Source of the DNA: Echinococcus granulosus
Taxonomy: Eukaryota > Platyhelminthes > Cestoda > Cyclophyllidea > Taeniidae
Assembly: GCF_000524195.1 (NCBI RefSeq)
Contig: NW_020170393.1
Span: 369,846 to 433,845 of the forward strand
Length of the DNA: 64,000 nucleotides
Direction of reading: 5' to 3'
Below, in pieces: positions 59,001 through 64,000 of the stretch. How positions within the stretch are numbered: position 1 is the first letter of the stretch; each line of letters starts with the position of its first letter. The position numbers and the translations under genes are program-made. The notes below the pieces were generated by a model. The model saw nothing but the letters and a program-made list of their open reading frames with translations. It made no database searches and was not told the origin of the DNA.

Positions 59001-61578
59001 GGCCTGTGATTGTGACATTTGTGTAGAAGTCGCCCTCTAATTCTTCTCTAATAGAAGCAACATCATCAACAAACTACAAGAATGGATGGACAAAAGCGAC
59101 TGCGGTCATTGTACAGAAGATTGAAATTAGGCGTGGGTGGCCCTGCAGAATTGAAACCCTCAGATAAGTGATCAAGTCAGCCACTACCTACCTGTCTCGT
59201 CTGGTTCATTAATTCGCCTCCATTCTGCGTGACTGGGCAGTCTGAGGGGGAGCAGTCACGAAATGTGGTCCTGCAATTAAATACTTTTTGTTTAAAGATC
59301 AGGTTAATGTGGCGTAATGTTTACCTCTCTCCTTTCCCCTAGTCGAATTCACTGCGGCCCAAAGGCCATTTACTCTGTGAGGGTTCCCTTCAAACACAAT
59401 GTTTCCACGGACCACCTGCACAACCGTGGCCATCCCGCCTCCGCCATTGCCACTTCAAGGTCCTACGACTTCGAACTTGAACATCGACGCACCCAGAGTG
59501 CTGATCAGACCCTCAGTGGTGAGATTCATCTTCTCGTTCCTCCCTCAACGCAGCTTAGGTGCTCCGTGTTTAGCTGCAAGAGGCTTGTACCTAGATGAGA
59601 CCTTTTTGGTTTGCAATGGTAGTTCCAACCGTTTACTTCGATGCATTTTCGCCTGCGTGTGAATGATTTCTCAGATTACCTTTTGAAATGGATGCTGTAA
59701 TTTGACGTGGGAAACAAATCCACGTGTAACAAAAACCCAGATCTTGCTAGTTCTGCCAGTATTATGGATTAAGTTCTCCTCTAATCACTCTTGGTTTTTG
59801 CTTTTCTCTCATTATGAGCCAGTAATTGACAGTAGTACTATAATCCAGTGCTAAAATACGGTCTATGCTACGCTGGGGTCTCAGGAAAGTGAAAATTGAC
59901 GAAGCAAGCTATCCCCTGCGATTTGAGTTTCCACAAGTTAATGCTCCCACTTTTTTAAACACTTTTGAGGAGTTAGAAAATTCTAACTAATATTTGTTAC
60001 TAAAATAAATTTCTACACTCTGCTTCACCCAAAATCTCCGATTCTATATCTGTATTTCGGTCAAGAAACTAAAAACCAATAATGAGTTTTGACTCGGAGA
60101 ATCAATGAATGGTGTTGTTCTTGCATTTCACAGTCATCCACCCAGATGTAAGTTTTTTCTACCCTTCAGCGCATGATTTACCTCTTGCTTGGCTCAGATT
60201 CACCCCGACTAACATCAAATGCTCCGCTGCATTTTCGCTTACAAAGGGCTTTGCAGCGACTGTATGCATCTATTGGAGCAAGTTAGGAGTGACACTTGCG
60301 GCGGTCTTGATGGGGACAAACATGTTTAAAAGCGGCAGTAAACTGCTTACCCCTTCCTGCGTATGCTTTTCAGCGTTAAAGTACCGCCAGCATTCCCCCT
60401 TTCCAGGGCTGTGCATGAGCATGATGCTGCTTCTTCATTCAATGCCTACATTTCACCGTGTGCATCTGCGTACCCGTCACACTAGCAAAATTTGCAAGAT
60501 CGAATGTGTACTTGTGATTTGGGTTTACGAAAACACTGAAAGAAGCATGGTTAATGTGTAAACGTTGACATTAAGAATGGTAGGCAGTCGACTGTTTCCT
60601 GTTAAGTGGAGTTGACGCTCTTCACGGTTTGTATACAAATCGTAGGTAGCGTTATGTGCTTCTGGCGAGGTGAAAAGTGAGTTTGAGCACGACCATGTAC
60701 ATAATGTGATCGAGATAGCGGTATCACTCAAAGGGGTGGATGCTAACTTGTTCTTAGGGAGGATTCTTGTGGAGTTGGGAATTTCGGCCTTGCGGATGTG
60801 CGCAATCCACCATAGTAGGCGCTAATTCTAATCTTGTTACACCGAAGGCCAGTGCGAACCGGGTGACAGACAACAGTAGTGTGTAGGACCCAAATCTGCG
60901 GATTGGTATTTGTCCCCACTCCAGACTTTAAGCGTAGTGTGGTGAAGGCGAGGACACTCACCGCCTCGAAGCAAGACATTTAAATGGTGAATGTTTTATA
61001 GGCGGTAAGTCGGTCACATCCGGACTGATGGCGCTTGCTCCACGGTCTTGGCAGTCATTCTTGCTAACACCCGGCCAGTGAGTGGAAAGTCGGCGTGTGG
61101 CCTCCCGATAAACACGTAACCATCCATCCTAAAGTTGTGTGAGCCGAAGGACTTCGTGAGAAGGTTAAATTTGCGACTTTGAAACGTAAATCCATAACAC
61201 GTACAATGACAGCTTTTCACTTATAACCTACCAAGAAGAGTTAAATCCTACGCCGAGTTGTGGAAGCCTTCTAAATACGAGGTGTATAAATGTGGCAGGA
61301 GGCGCTACCGAGTATAGTTTTACTTGAGTCCTCTTTATAACCCTTATTTTAAAAACAGAGCTACCAGTATCAAAGAAGAGGCTGAATCAAGAAACCGTCT
61401 CATGGAATCTTAAATTGCTTTTTGAACTGCATGCATCTTGGTAATTTTAGCATCTCTTTTTCTGAATGTTTTTTGTTGTGCTTTATCCCTACCAGATAGC
61501 GTCGATGGTGGCCGACGTCCAAGTGTTGCCGAGCGTGTGAAACACTTCCAAGGCGTCATTGAAAATCAGTGTAAATAG
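31981..61578 (+). CDS. AFDN: Afadin/Canoe orthologue, complete gene (24 exons, 1880 aa)
   Basis: Afadin is a cytoplasmic scaffold of adherens junctions; in animals it binds Rap/Ras GTPases through two RA domains, nectin tails through its PDZ domain, and actin. The model reads, in order: N-terminal helix (aa 1-30), RA1 (about 34-128), Lys-rich linker, RA2 (261-356), divergent FHA (about 415-575), His- and Ser/Thr-rich linker, DIL (about 760-1160), PDZ (about 1350-1453) and a Ser/Thr/Pro-rich tail. Each domain was recognised by reading translated exons against what I know of the family. All 24 exons join in phase with GT-AG introns and total 5643 nt including the stop. Length matches vertebrate afadin (about 1.8 kaa). 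The ATG at 31981 has A at -3 and G at +4; an in-frame ATG at 31969 would add four residues. Exon ends without strong consensus (exons 5, 14, 15) are inferred from domain continuity. Confidence 0.93.
32106..32298 (+). CDS. AFDN: afadin exon 2: RA1 domain, first part
   Basis: Starts YLEFMGVMRFFFQ and continues TKCLRVSSTMKT, very close to the RA1 start of vertebrate afadin (DLEFHGVMRFYFQ, TKCIRVSST). RA1 is a ubiquitin-like fold that binds active Rap1/Ras; the basic residues in the first strands are present. Ends in phase 1 at TCTG|GTATGT, before a 30 nt intron. Confidence 0.93.
32329..32432 (+). CDS. AFDN: afadin exon 3: RA1 domain, end
   Basis: Encodes DEYPLLVQLNWSKLGQEGKF followed by ILK, the last strands of RA1 (vertebrate DEKPLVVQLNWNKDDREGRF). 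Enters in phase 2 of a split Glu codon and ends in phase 0 at CTG|GTAAGT. Confidence 0.93.
32548..32941 (+). CDS. AFDN: afadin exon 4: inter-RA linker
   Basis: Opens with VNPKTDAQLNE, then a Lys-rich stretch (KKSVKKSAKKPSK) and a polar region with acidic patches. This is the low-complexity linker between RA1 and RA2; a basic stretch in the same place is usual for the family. The exon ends in phase 1 at TCAT|GTGCTT, before a 31 nt intron; this donor is weak and was placed by the need to enter RA2 in frame. Confidence 0.85.
32973..33259 (+). CDS. AFDN: afadin exon 5: RA2 domain
   Basis: Reads GTLKIYGELVDPSVPYKTLL and then LSTRDS, ALDKYGLE, ILQDDFCPLKL, matching RA2 of afadin (GTLRIYADSLKPNIPYKTIL, ALEKYGLE, ILDDDECPLQI). 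The whole domain fits in this exon. Ends in phase 0 at GAG|GTTTGT; the 40 nt intron ends ATATTCAG. Confidence 0.94.
33300..33542 (+). CDS. AFDN: afadin exon 6: RA2-FHA linker and start of FHA
   Basis: First two thirds are an Arg/Asn/Thr/Gln-rich linker; the end reads CLVEVCSEGNDSRKPAIYPL, matching the family's conserved lead-in to the FHA domain (YLVELSPDGSDSRDKPKLYRL). Phase 0 at both ends; donor GAG|GTGAGG is strong. Confidence 0.9.
33543..36961 (+). other. afadin intron 6, 3.4 kb
   Basis: Splits the FHA domain. GTGAGG at the start, TCGGTTCAG at the end. No gene or TRIM copy seen inside. Confidence 0.85.
36962..37423 (+). CDS. AFDN: afadin exon 7: FHA domain
   Basis: Continues the FHA fold: HPEVIPFHVVIW corresponds to the GIQPHHCDL strand of vertebrate afadin, and LVNGRLL ... 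WLAPGDVIQLGSGGCSRFRI to the last strands (VEGQRI ... HGMKVQFGASHVFKF). A loop of about 40 residues rich in Ser, Thr, Cys and Arg interrupts the domain after HVVIWQ. The canonical FHA phosphothreonine-binding Gly-Arg and Ser are not apparent, as in other afadins. Ends phase 0 at TCA|GTAAGC after a Ser/Pro-rich tail. Confidence 0.9.
37424..37732 (+). other. afadin intron 7
   Basis: GTAAGC to TTCTTGCAG, 309 bp; nothing else seen. Confidence 0.85.
37733..38030 (+). CDS. AFDN: afadin exon 8: His- and Ser/Thr-rich linker
   Basis: Disordered linker between FHA and DIL. It holds a histidine cluster (HRRHQSHQHHSHYQTHHN) and then a Ser/Thr/Pro-rich stretch with many possible phosphosites. The acceptor is TTCTTGCAG at 37732. 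The exon is open past 38030, but AGCAA|GTGAGG is a good donor and leaves phase 1, which fits exon 9. Confidence 0.8.
38031..39736 (+). other. afadin intron 8, 1.7 kb
   Basis: GTGAGG to TTTTAG. Minus-strand open frame at 38446-38748 has no support as a gene. Confidence 0.75.
39737..39841 (+). CDS. AFDN: afadin exon 9: linker exon
   Basis: A 105 nt exon between TTTTAG and ACTT|GTGAGT, phase 1 in and out, so it can be skipped without breaking the frame. It encodes a polar, Ser/Thr-rich stretch with RQDSSSSTSQTLSTSGIG. Its first 26 nt resemble those of exon 10. No homology to a named domain. Confidence 0.75.
39842..41141 (+). other. afadin intron 9, 1.3 kb
   Basis: GTGAGT to CCATTGCAG; nothing recognised inside. 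Confidence 0.8.
41142..41452 (+). CDS. AFDN: afadin exon 10: start of DIL domain
   Basis: After a short polar lead-in it reads LPCQLAYAPSTLDALLDWLL, corresponding to the start of the DIL region in vertebrate afadin (LPYRLSYFQPVSTDALLEWLI), followed by FSVYLMLRAICRQC and MAAAS. DIL (dilute) domains are helical; in afadin the domain binds junction partners. Acceptor CCATTGCAG, donor TCT|GTAAGG, phase 0. Confidence 0.9.
41639..41881 (+). CDS. AFDN: afadin exon 11: DIL helices
   Basis: All-helical segment. The end reads ILSNISQLLHFISKDVDLQ, corresponding to the conserved ANASELLNFIKQDRDLS of the family. Phase 0 at both ends; acceptor CCTTTTAG, donor CAG|GTTAGC. Confidence 0.9.
41982..42242 (+). 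CDS. AFDN: afadin exon 12: DIL helices with acidic loop
   Basis: A short acidic lead-in (SDGEGEGDCE) is followed by hydrophobic helices (ALVDRVAELVESVFNSLLA) matching the DIL segment around AHLVQMAFKYLVHCLQSEL, then a strongly acidic loop with EEGGGEEIEITDD. It replaces the short PAFLDDPEE loop of vertebrates. Phase 0; acceptor CCCTGCAG, donor CTG|GTGAGT. Confidence 0.88.
42243..44271 (+). other. afadin intron 12, 2.0 kb, half TRIM
   Basis: GTGAGT to TTTTTCAAG. About 1 kb is TRIM copy 7. A 144-codon open frame at 43646-44080 has no recognisable product. Confidence 0.85.
42543..43564 (-). mobile_element. TRIM-type element, copy 7, antisense in afadin intron 12
   Basis: Best-preserved copy. 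The 5' LTR is 43384-43564 (TGTAACACTT ... CCCTACA), followed by TTGGTGGCAGCGGAAA. The interior is 662 bp with the purine tract AAAAGGGAAGAGGGG. The 3' LTR starts at 42721 and can be followed to about 42575, with a diverged end near 42543. It is inserted antisense to the gene, well away from either splice site of the intron. Confidence 0.82.
44272..44538 (+). CDS. AFDN: afadin exon 13: DIL core
   Basis: Best-conserved part of the DIL domain: LVQLFARLLHYTGARLFNGL and then GWAEPQGLRVAVECYLTRL, matching TIQLFSQLFHFINMWLFNRL and AWAEKQGLELAADCHLSRI. Phase 0; acceptor TTTTTCAAG, donor CAG|GTATAT. Confidence 0.94.
44815..44928 (+). other. possible alternative terminal exon of afadin
   Basis: After CGTAAATTAG, a phase-0 frame reads GKVEANLHGLSLNLLQGALD and continues as a Leu-rich amphipathic helix for 37 codons to a TGA at 44926. 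Exon 13 ends in phase 0, so joining it here would truncate afadin within the DIL domain. AATAAA lies at 45053-45058. The acceptor has a poor pyrimidine tract. Confidence 0.3.
45053..45058 (+). promoter_or_regulatory. AATAAA, possible intronic poly(A) signal
   Basis: Canonical hexamer 125 nt after the stop of the possible alternative exon at 44815-44928. Such hexamers also occur by chance in AT-rich introns. Confidence 0.25.
45732..45959 (+). CDS. AFDN: afadin exon 14: DIL C-terminal part
   Basis: Encodes LNSTQVRFLLRAYRPS and the following WIDFIISGVSQ, matching LNSLQLQALLQNYHCAPDE and the next helix of vertebrate afadin. The donor chosen (CAG|GTCGGG) is weak; it is preferred because phase 0 fits exon 15. 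A stronger site five bases later (GTGAAT) would leave phase 2. Confidence 0.87.
45960..46983 (+). other. afadin intron 14
   Basis: GTCGGG to TATTTTTAG; nothing else seen. Confidence 0.8.
46984..47406 (+). CDS. AFDN: afadin exon 15: DIL-PDZ segment
   Basis: Reads LRLPLLLPDDCYPSSTPIRN, matching LQLPFLLPEDGYSCDVVRN, then FLQPALLSGWCRLSVRHVPS, matching FLDPLCQRGFCRLIPHTRS. This is a conserved block just after the DIL domain. Ends phase 0 at AAG|GTTCGA, inferred from frame; the genomic frame stays open until a stop at 47475. Confidence 0.88.
47407..47780 (+). other. afadin intron 15
   Basis: GTTCGA to CATTTTAG; nothing else seen. Confidence 0.8.
47781..47993 (+). CDS. AFDN: afadin exon 16: linker and start of PDZ
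   Basis: A Pro/Ser/Glu-rich linker leads into VRVFTVSVPKIGNNLGLSIV and AAR. LGLS is the carboxylate-binding loop of the PDZ domain (vertebrate GMGLSIVAAK). The exon boundary falls just after this loop. Acceptor CATTTTAG, donor CGA|GTAAGT, phase 0. Confidence 0.94.
47994..48374 (+). other. afadin intron 16, splits the PDZ domain
   Basis: GTAAGT to AAAAAATAG. Falls between the LGLS loop strand and GIYVKSV. Confidence 0.88.
48375..48737 (+). CDS. AFDN: afadin exon 17: PDZ remainder
   Basis: Starts SEDGSDLGIYVKSVTPGGGA (vertebrate GQDKLGIYVKSVVKGGAA), then GPGDRILAVDGQETRGL and VRLTLARN. A Glu/Pro-rich insertion (GEEESEPPPQPV) sits between the GGGA loop and GPGD. The nectin-tail-binding groove should be intact. 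The strong donor GAC|GTAAGT at 48738 is chosen; CAG|GTAGAC at 48732 would drop two residues and keep the frame. Confidence 0.93.
48738..49820 (+). other. afadin intron 17
   Basis: GTAAGT to GAATTGTAG; short open frames on the minus strand look like chance. Confidence 0.8.
49821..50217 (+). CDS. AFDN: afadin exon 18: disordered tail
   Basis: Ser/Thr/Pro-rich, with several basic-Ser motifs such as RSRSLMTHEAPGRRFSVERG that could be kinase or 14-3-3 sites. Acceptor CGAATTGTAG; the donor AAGG|GTGGGC leaves phase 1, which fits exon 19, where the other two frames are closed. Confidence 0.85.
50218..51758 (+). other. afadin intron 18
   Basis: GTGGGC to TTTTCACAG; nothing else seen. Confidence 0.78.
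51759..51847 (+). CDS. AFDN: afadin exon 19: short tail exon
   Basis: An 89 nt exon with acceptor TTTTCACAG and donor ACG|GTACGT. Only the frame entered from exon 18 is open: AADRILRPTKVLPLKSKQYS and then SWEEMDVDAT. This phase agreement supports both exons. Confidence 0.82.
51848..53782 (+). other. afadin intron 19, 1.9 kb
   Basis: GTACGT to CATTTTGTAG; nothing recognised. Confidence 0.78.
53783..53886 (+). CDS. AFDN: afadin exon 20: charged helix
   Basis: LEMLKEMRDQLDRSLALRNQ looks like a short amphipathic or coiled-coil helix, where vertebrate afadin has its longer charged region. Acceptor CATTTTGTAG, donor CCAC|GTGAGC, phase 2. Confidence 0.8.
53887..56676 (+). other. afadin intron 20, 2.8 kb
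   Basis: GTGAGC to TTTCCTTCAG. AT-rich with no further exon or TRIM copy seen. Confidence 0.75.
56677..56794 (+). CDS. AFDN: afadin exon 21: tail
   Basis: Entered in phase 2 it reads TEWKASYGGSRLRDAGEPGP and ends SSLDKAAWKEE. Acceptor TTTCCTTCAG, donor GAG|GTGGGC, phase 0. A second open frame exists here but does not agree with the neighbouring phases. Confidence 0.78.
56795..57817 (+). other. afadin intron 21
   Basis: GTGGGC to TCAAGCAG; contains the TG microsatellite. Confidence 0.75.
57109..57123. repeat. short (TG)n microsatellite in afadin intron 21
   Basis: About seven TG units in a row. Confidence 0.8.
57818..58008 (+). CDS. AFDN: afadin exon 22: Ser/Thr-rich tail
   Basis: Reads SSALRTTSDRKYSTGVARSA and continues Ser/Thr/Tyr-rich with basic residues. 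Acceptor TCAAGCAG, donor CTGA|GTACGG, phase 2. A nearby CACCG|GTCCAA could act as an alternative donor. Confidence 0.78.
58009..59342 (+). other. afadin intron 22
   Basis: GTACGG to CCCCTAG; contains the antisense solo LTR. Confidence 0.75.
58539..58733 (-). mobile_element. solo TRIM LTR, antisense in afadin intron 22
   Basis: A 195 bp minus-strand LTR with the blocks TTTAACTCCTGGTCTTGG, TGACCTCTGGGCCATGCC and CCTCAGGGAAGTTTCA. No primer site or interior on either side, so it is a solo LTR left by recombination or a fragment. Confidence 0.72.
59343..59518 (+). CDS. AFDN: afadin exon 23: tail
   Basis: After a split Asp codon it reads RIHCGPKAIYSVRVPFKHNV, ending RRTQSADQTLS. Acceptor CCCCTAG, donor AGTG|GTGAGA, phase 1. 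No recognised domain. Confidence 0.78.
59519..61495 (+). other. afadin intron 23, 2.0 kb
   Basis: GTGAGA to CCCTACCAG. Holds the possible alternative exon at 60134. Minus-strand open frames at 60743-60979 and 61014-61220 have no support. Confidence 0.7.
60134..60561 (+). other. possible alternative last exon or 14-nt microexon of afadin
   Basis: TTTCACAG precedes TCATCCACCCAGAT|GTAAGT. Spliced from exon 23 (phase 1), the 14 nt encode VIHPD. If the GTAAGT is not used, the same frame stays open for about 142 codons to 60561, rich in Leu, Phe, Ser and Cys, without recognised homology. Confidence 0.25.
61496..61578 (+). CDS. AFDN: afadin exon 24: last coding exon and stop
   Basis: Entered in phase 1 it reads DSVDGGRRPSVAERVKHFQG followed by VIENQCK and a TAG stop at 61576-61578. 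Acceptor CCCTACCAG. The other likely frame gives only IASMVADVQVLPSV before a stop and would need a different upstream exon. Confidence 0.77.
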
Positions 61579-61814
61579 GAATCTCGACGACGCCTCCTTC
61601 CTCGATTTACCGCTATTGTGAATACCTCTTTTTCCTCCCACATCTCCTTCTCTACCCTCCGGGGTTTTTACTTATGTTTTACTCATGTGATTTTATCCTT
61701 CCTCATTGCTCTTCTGGCGGCTCGTCCGTGTTTTGATTATTAAGCTCATTCAATCTTAATAATGCCTCCCTACAGCGGTGTTCTCATCCAACACTTGCCA
61801 CTTCCTCGCGAACA
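61579..61814 (+). other. short gap between afadin stop and next gene
   Basis: It must contain the end of the afadin 3' UTR and the 5' UTR of the next gene. The sequence GCCTCCCTACAG at 61764-61775 is a good 3' splice site with no donor of its own visible nearby, and lies 39 nt before the ATG at 61815. No AATAAA occurs here; one occurs at 61872-61877, inside the proposed intron of the next gene. Confidence 0.5.
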
Positions 61815-62835
61815 ATGGGTAAAGACATAAAAATTTTGGCATACATATTCTTACTTGAAGTGTTGGGTAACAATAAACAATTTCACGTCCTCCGAAGTAT
61901 CCCCAATAAATAGTGGTGTTTTACAAATCGGTTCATCGACAAGGAGGTTAGTAAAAGATACATCAACCTACTTCCTAGGGGATTTTATTACTGGGGCACG
62001 CTTTGACCACGTGAGAACTGTCACGGGTTCGTCAGCCGTGCCATCATGTGGGCAAGTATGTGCCATTACAGCGTGTCTGTTGATGGCGGAGGAGAACTGT
62101 GAGGCAGCGCATACAGCGAAGACCTATCCCCTTGTCTTTCGAGGTGGACGCCGATTAGTCAAGGTCCCCCCACTGCCCAGTTCTAGGACCCTCCGTGGTC
62201 TCATTGACTACCTCAGAGGTAATCAAACCGACCCCTACAATATAGTGATGCGGTGTCGAGGGGAGTGCATTTTAATTGAGGAGTCTCCAGAATCCGACCC
62301 AAATAGGGCGCAGCATGCGGAGGCGACTCCCATTAGTGAGCTGGACCTCTCGAAGTATGAGGACACTCTTTCAAAATCTACTCCTCAGGTCTATGTCACA
62401 AACGACCCCTGTCCTCATTGCGCCAGTCAAGGTCTGAGTATCAGTGCACGGAACGCTCGAATCAATTATCAACTTGGAGATGCGAACAAGGGACCGATAG
62501 TGAGTCCCTTTGTGGCAGACATACGCTGCGGATGCGAATTTCCGTGTAGAATAAAGTGCTTCCTCACCGATCCAGAGGCATGGCCGTTAAAACGACTGGT
62601 AAAGCTCACCTCCTGCCTGTCCGACCTCACCTCCGCGTCTGCGTATATTTCGACAAAGGAGGTACGGGTGGTGCTTCGGCTCAATGACCATCTGCGAAAG
62701 GAGGAGGGCCTGCGAGGTTGGGTCCTGATTGTGGAGGGCAAAACACAGGAGGCCGTCTACTCGGTACTTCGCTTCATTGAAAAGAGACTGATTGATGAGA
62801 AGATAGTGGAGTTGGTTGGAAGCACAAAGATGTGA
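61815..62835 (+). CDS. unrecognised 255-aa protein, two exons, downstream of afadin
   Basis: Proposed exon 1 is 61815-61818 (ATG G) with donor GG|GTAAAG; exon 2 is 62072-62835 after CCATTACAG. Joined, the protein starts MACLLMAEENCEAAHTAKTY and ends in TGA at 62833. If the tiny first exon is wrong, the first ATG of exon 2 (62083) gives 250 aa. The ATG at 61815 has A at -3 and G at +4. Codon use and the long open frame support a real gene. Visible features: an N-terminal FRGGRRLVKVPP segment, an Asp/Glu-rich middle, a CPHC ... CGC ... C set of cysteines around aa 165-195 that could bind a metal, and a charged C-terminal helix. No signal peptide or membrane segment seen. I do not recognise the family. 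Confidence 0.72.
61872..61877 (+). promoter_or_regulatory. AATAAA, possible afadin poly(A) signal
   Basis: Only canonical hexamer in the first 500 bp after the afadin stop. If used, the afadin 3' UTR would overlap the first exon of the next gene. Confidence 0.3.
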
Positions 62836-63509
62836 GGATGAACCCTAGGGAATTGTGTACACCCATGCATGCGTTTTGATGTTAACATTTTTGAGGTTAA
62901 TTTCAATTAGTATCGACGATAATTTATTTGGCTTCCTCGTGCTTTGAGTCCCGTTGCAACATTTCACGAAGAGAGATGCTGATGGAGGCACAGACAATGG
63001 CCTTCTGTACTACTTAATCATTTAAATACGCTTTTAGCTCATTCGTTACGATCAATTGAGCAACGCCTCGTACAAAGCGGTTTTAATCGGAATTTCCTTT
63101 TTTATATTATTGGTGGTTCTCTACCAGTTGAATTTTCATTCCGTAGAATACTTTCTTCGGCTTTTTTTAATTACCAACCCCATTTAGATCGTCGAAACGG
63201 TTTTACTGTTGCATGAGATGGTATCTACTGCAGGAGGATAAGGTGGCACTGTTAGGGAAATCTCAGGAAGGGTTGAAATAAGGGTGAAATAGATTAAATT
63301 TTAAACATTTCTTTGAAGTTTTTACGTACAAGTGAACTTCACTACCCATTAGACAATGGGAGAAGGACAAAAATTAACAGGCGGATGCGCGAAACAGTGT
63401 CACGTGCTGATTGCTGCGTAGATTTTACTGTCTTAAGATGTGTTCAAATCTTCACCGCCTCCCTAAGCAATTGACATCATAGTCAACCACCTCACACTGG
63501 AAGCAATCA
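62836..63509. other. downstream of the 255-aa gene
   Basis: Presumed 3' UTR and spacer; no canonical AATAAA noticed, no gene seen. Confidence 0.5.
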
Positions 63510-63704
63510 TGTAATACGTTGGTTGTTTGTTGAACTCCCGGTCTTGGTAGAGAAACCACTTAGGGGCACCACCATTGCACCTCCGCCGGGTGGGCTTGCC
63601 TCTAGGCTATGCCAACAGCCCTTCAGCCCTATCGTACATCTAAAATACGTATTCTCTTCTGTTATTTTCTTCTTCCCTCTTCAGGAAAGTCTCGAGGTGC
63701 TACA
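63510..63704 (+). mobile_element. solo TRIM LTR near window end
   Basis: Starts TGTAATACG and ends GGTGCTACA, with GGTGGGCTTGCCTCTAGGC and CTTCAGGAAAGTCTCGAGG matching the family. What follows (GTAAGTCC) is not the primer site, so no interior is attached. Confidence 0.75.
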
Positions 63705-64000
63705 GTAAGTCCTAGTTTGAATGTGAAGGCATATTCGGCCTCGTCATTTTTAAACAAATTTACTAAGGTAGGTGCCATTCTAGGTTTGTAAAAATTGCAT
63801 CCATGCGGTTAAAGCTTAAAGGGCACATTGCATCATCTATGAGGGATCTAGGAGGATGGAAACATTTTTTGCTGAATAAGACATTTGCGACACTTTGTAA
63901 GAGGCAATCATTTTTTCAGACCGACAGCTAGAAATGTTCATGTAATCCAATCATTTCCGTTGCTCTTAAAACACGCAACATTAGCTTTAGCCCCAGCAAA

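Noticed and set aside
61855..62082. upstream extension of the 255-aa protein
   Set aside because: The frame is open but begins without an ATG and has non-coding composition; the acceptor at 62071 and the ATG G|GTAAAG at 61815 explain the start better.

Overview
The window is eukaryotic and most likely from a flatworm, probably a tapeworm (cestode). Three things suggest this: protein-coding exons split by GT-AG introns, a run of 30-41 nt introns at the 5' end of the main gene, and old copies of a miniature LTR retrotransposon (TRIM type; TRIMs are known from taeniid tapeworms). The species cannot be fixed from sequence alone. A run of 100 N at 12504-12603 marks a draft-assembly gap.

Layout. 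Positions 1-31.9 kb are gene-poor. They hold six copies of one repeat family, here called the TRIM family: 178-204 bp LTRs, a primer-binding-site-like TTGGTGGCAGCGG just inside the 5' LTR, about 660-730 bp of interior, and a purine tract before the 3' LTR. They also hold a few weakly supported minus-strand exons (8161-8506, 11884-12353, 17200-17341, 17508-17570) that may belong to one or more genes I do not recognise.

Positions 31981-61578 hold one complete plus-strand gene, an orthologue of afadin/Canoe, the scaffold linking nectin and cadherin junctions to actin. I rebuilt 24 exons whose phases all agree; they sum to 5643 nt, or 1880 codons plus stop. Domain order is the family's own: N-terminal helix, RA1, basic linker, RA2, degenerate FHA, His/Ser/Thr-rich linker, DIL, PDZ, and a long low-complexity tail with a short charged helix. 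The first introns are 35, 30, 115, 31 and 40 nt; later introns run from 100 nt to 3.4 kb. A full-length TRIM lies antisense in intron 12 and a solo LTR antisense in intron 22. Two places could make alternative afadin C-termini: 44815-44928 and 60134-60561.

Only 236 bp after the afadin stop, a second plus-strand gene begins (61815-62835, two exons, 255 aa). I do not recognise it. A good 3' splice site with no visible partner lies 39 nt before its ATG, so trans-splicing or a dicistronic arrangement is possible. The window ends with another solo TRIM LTR at 63510-63704.
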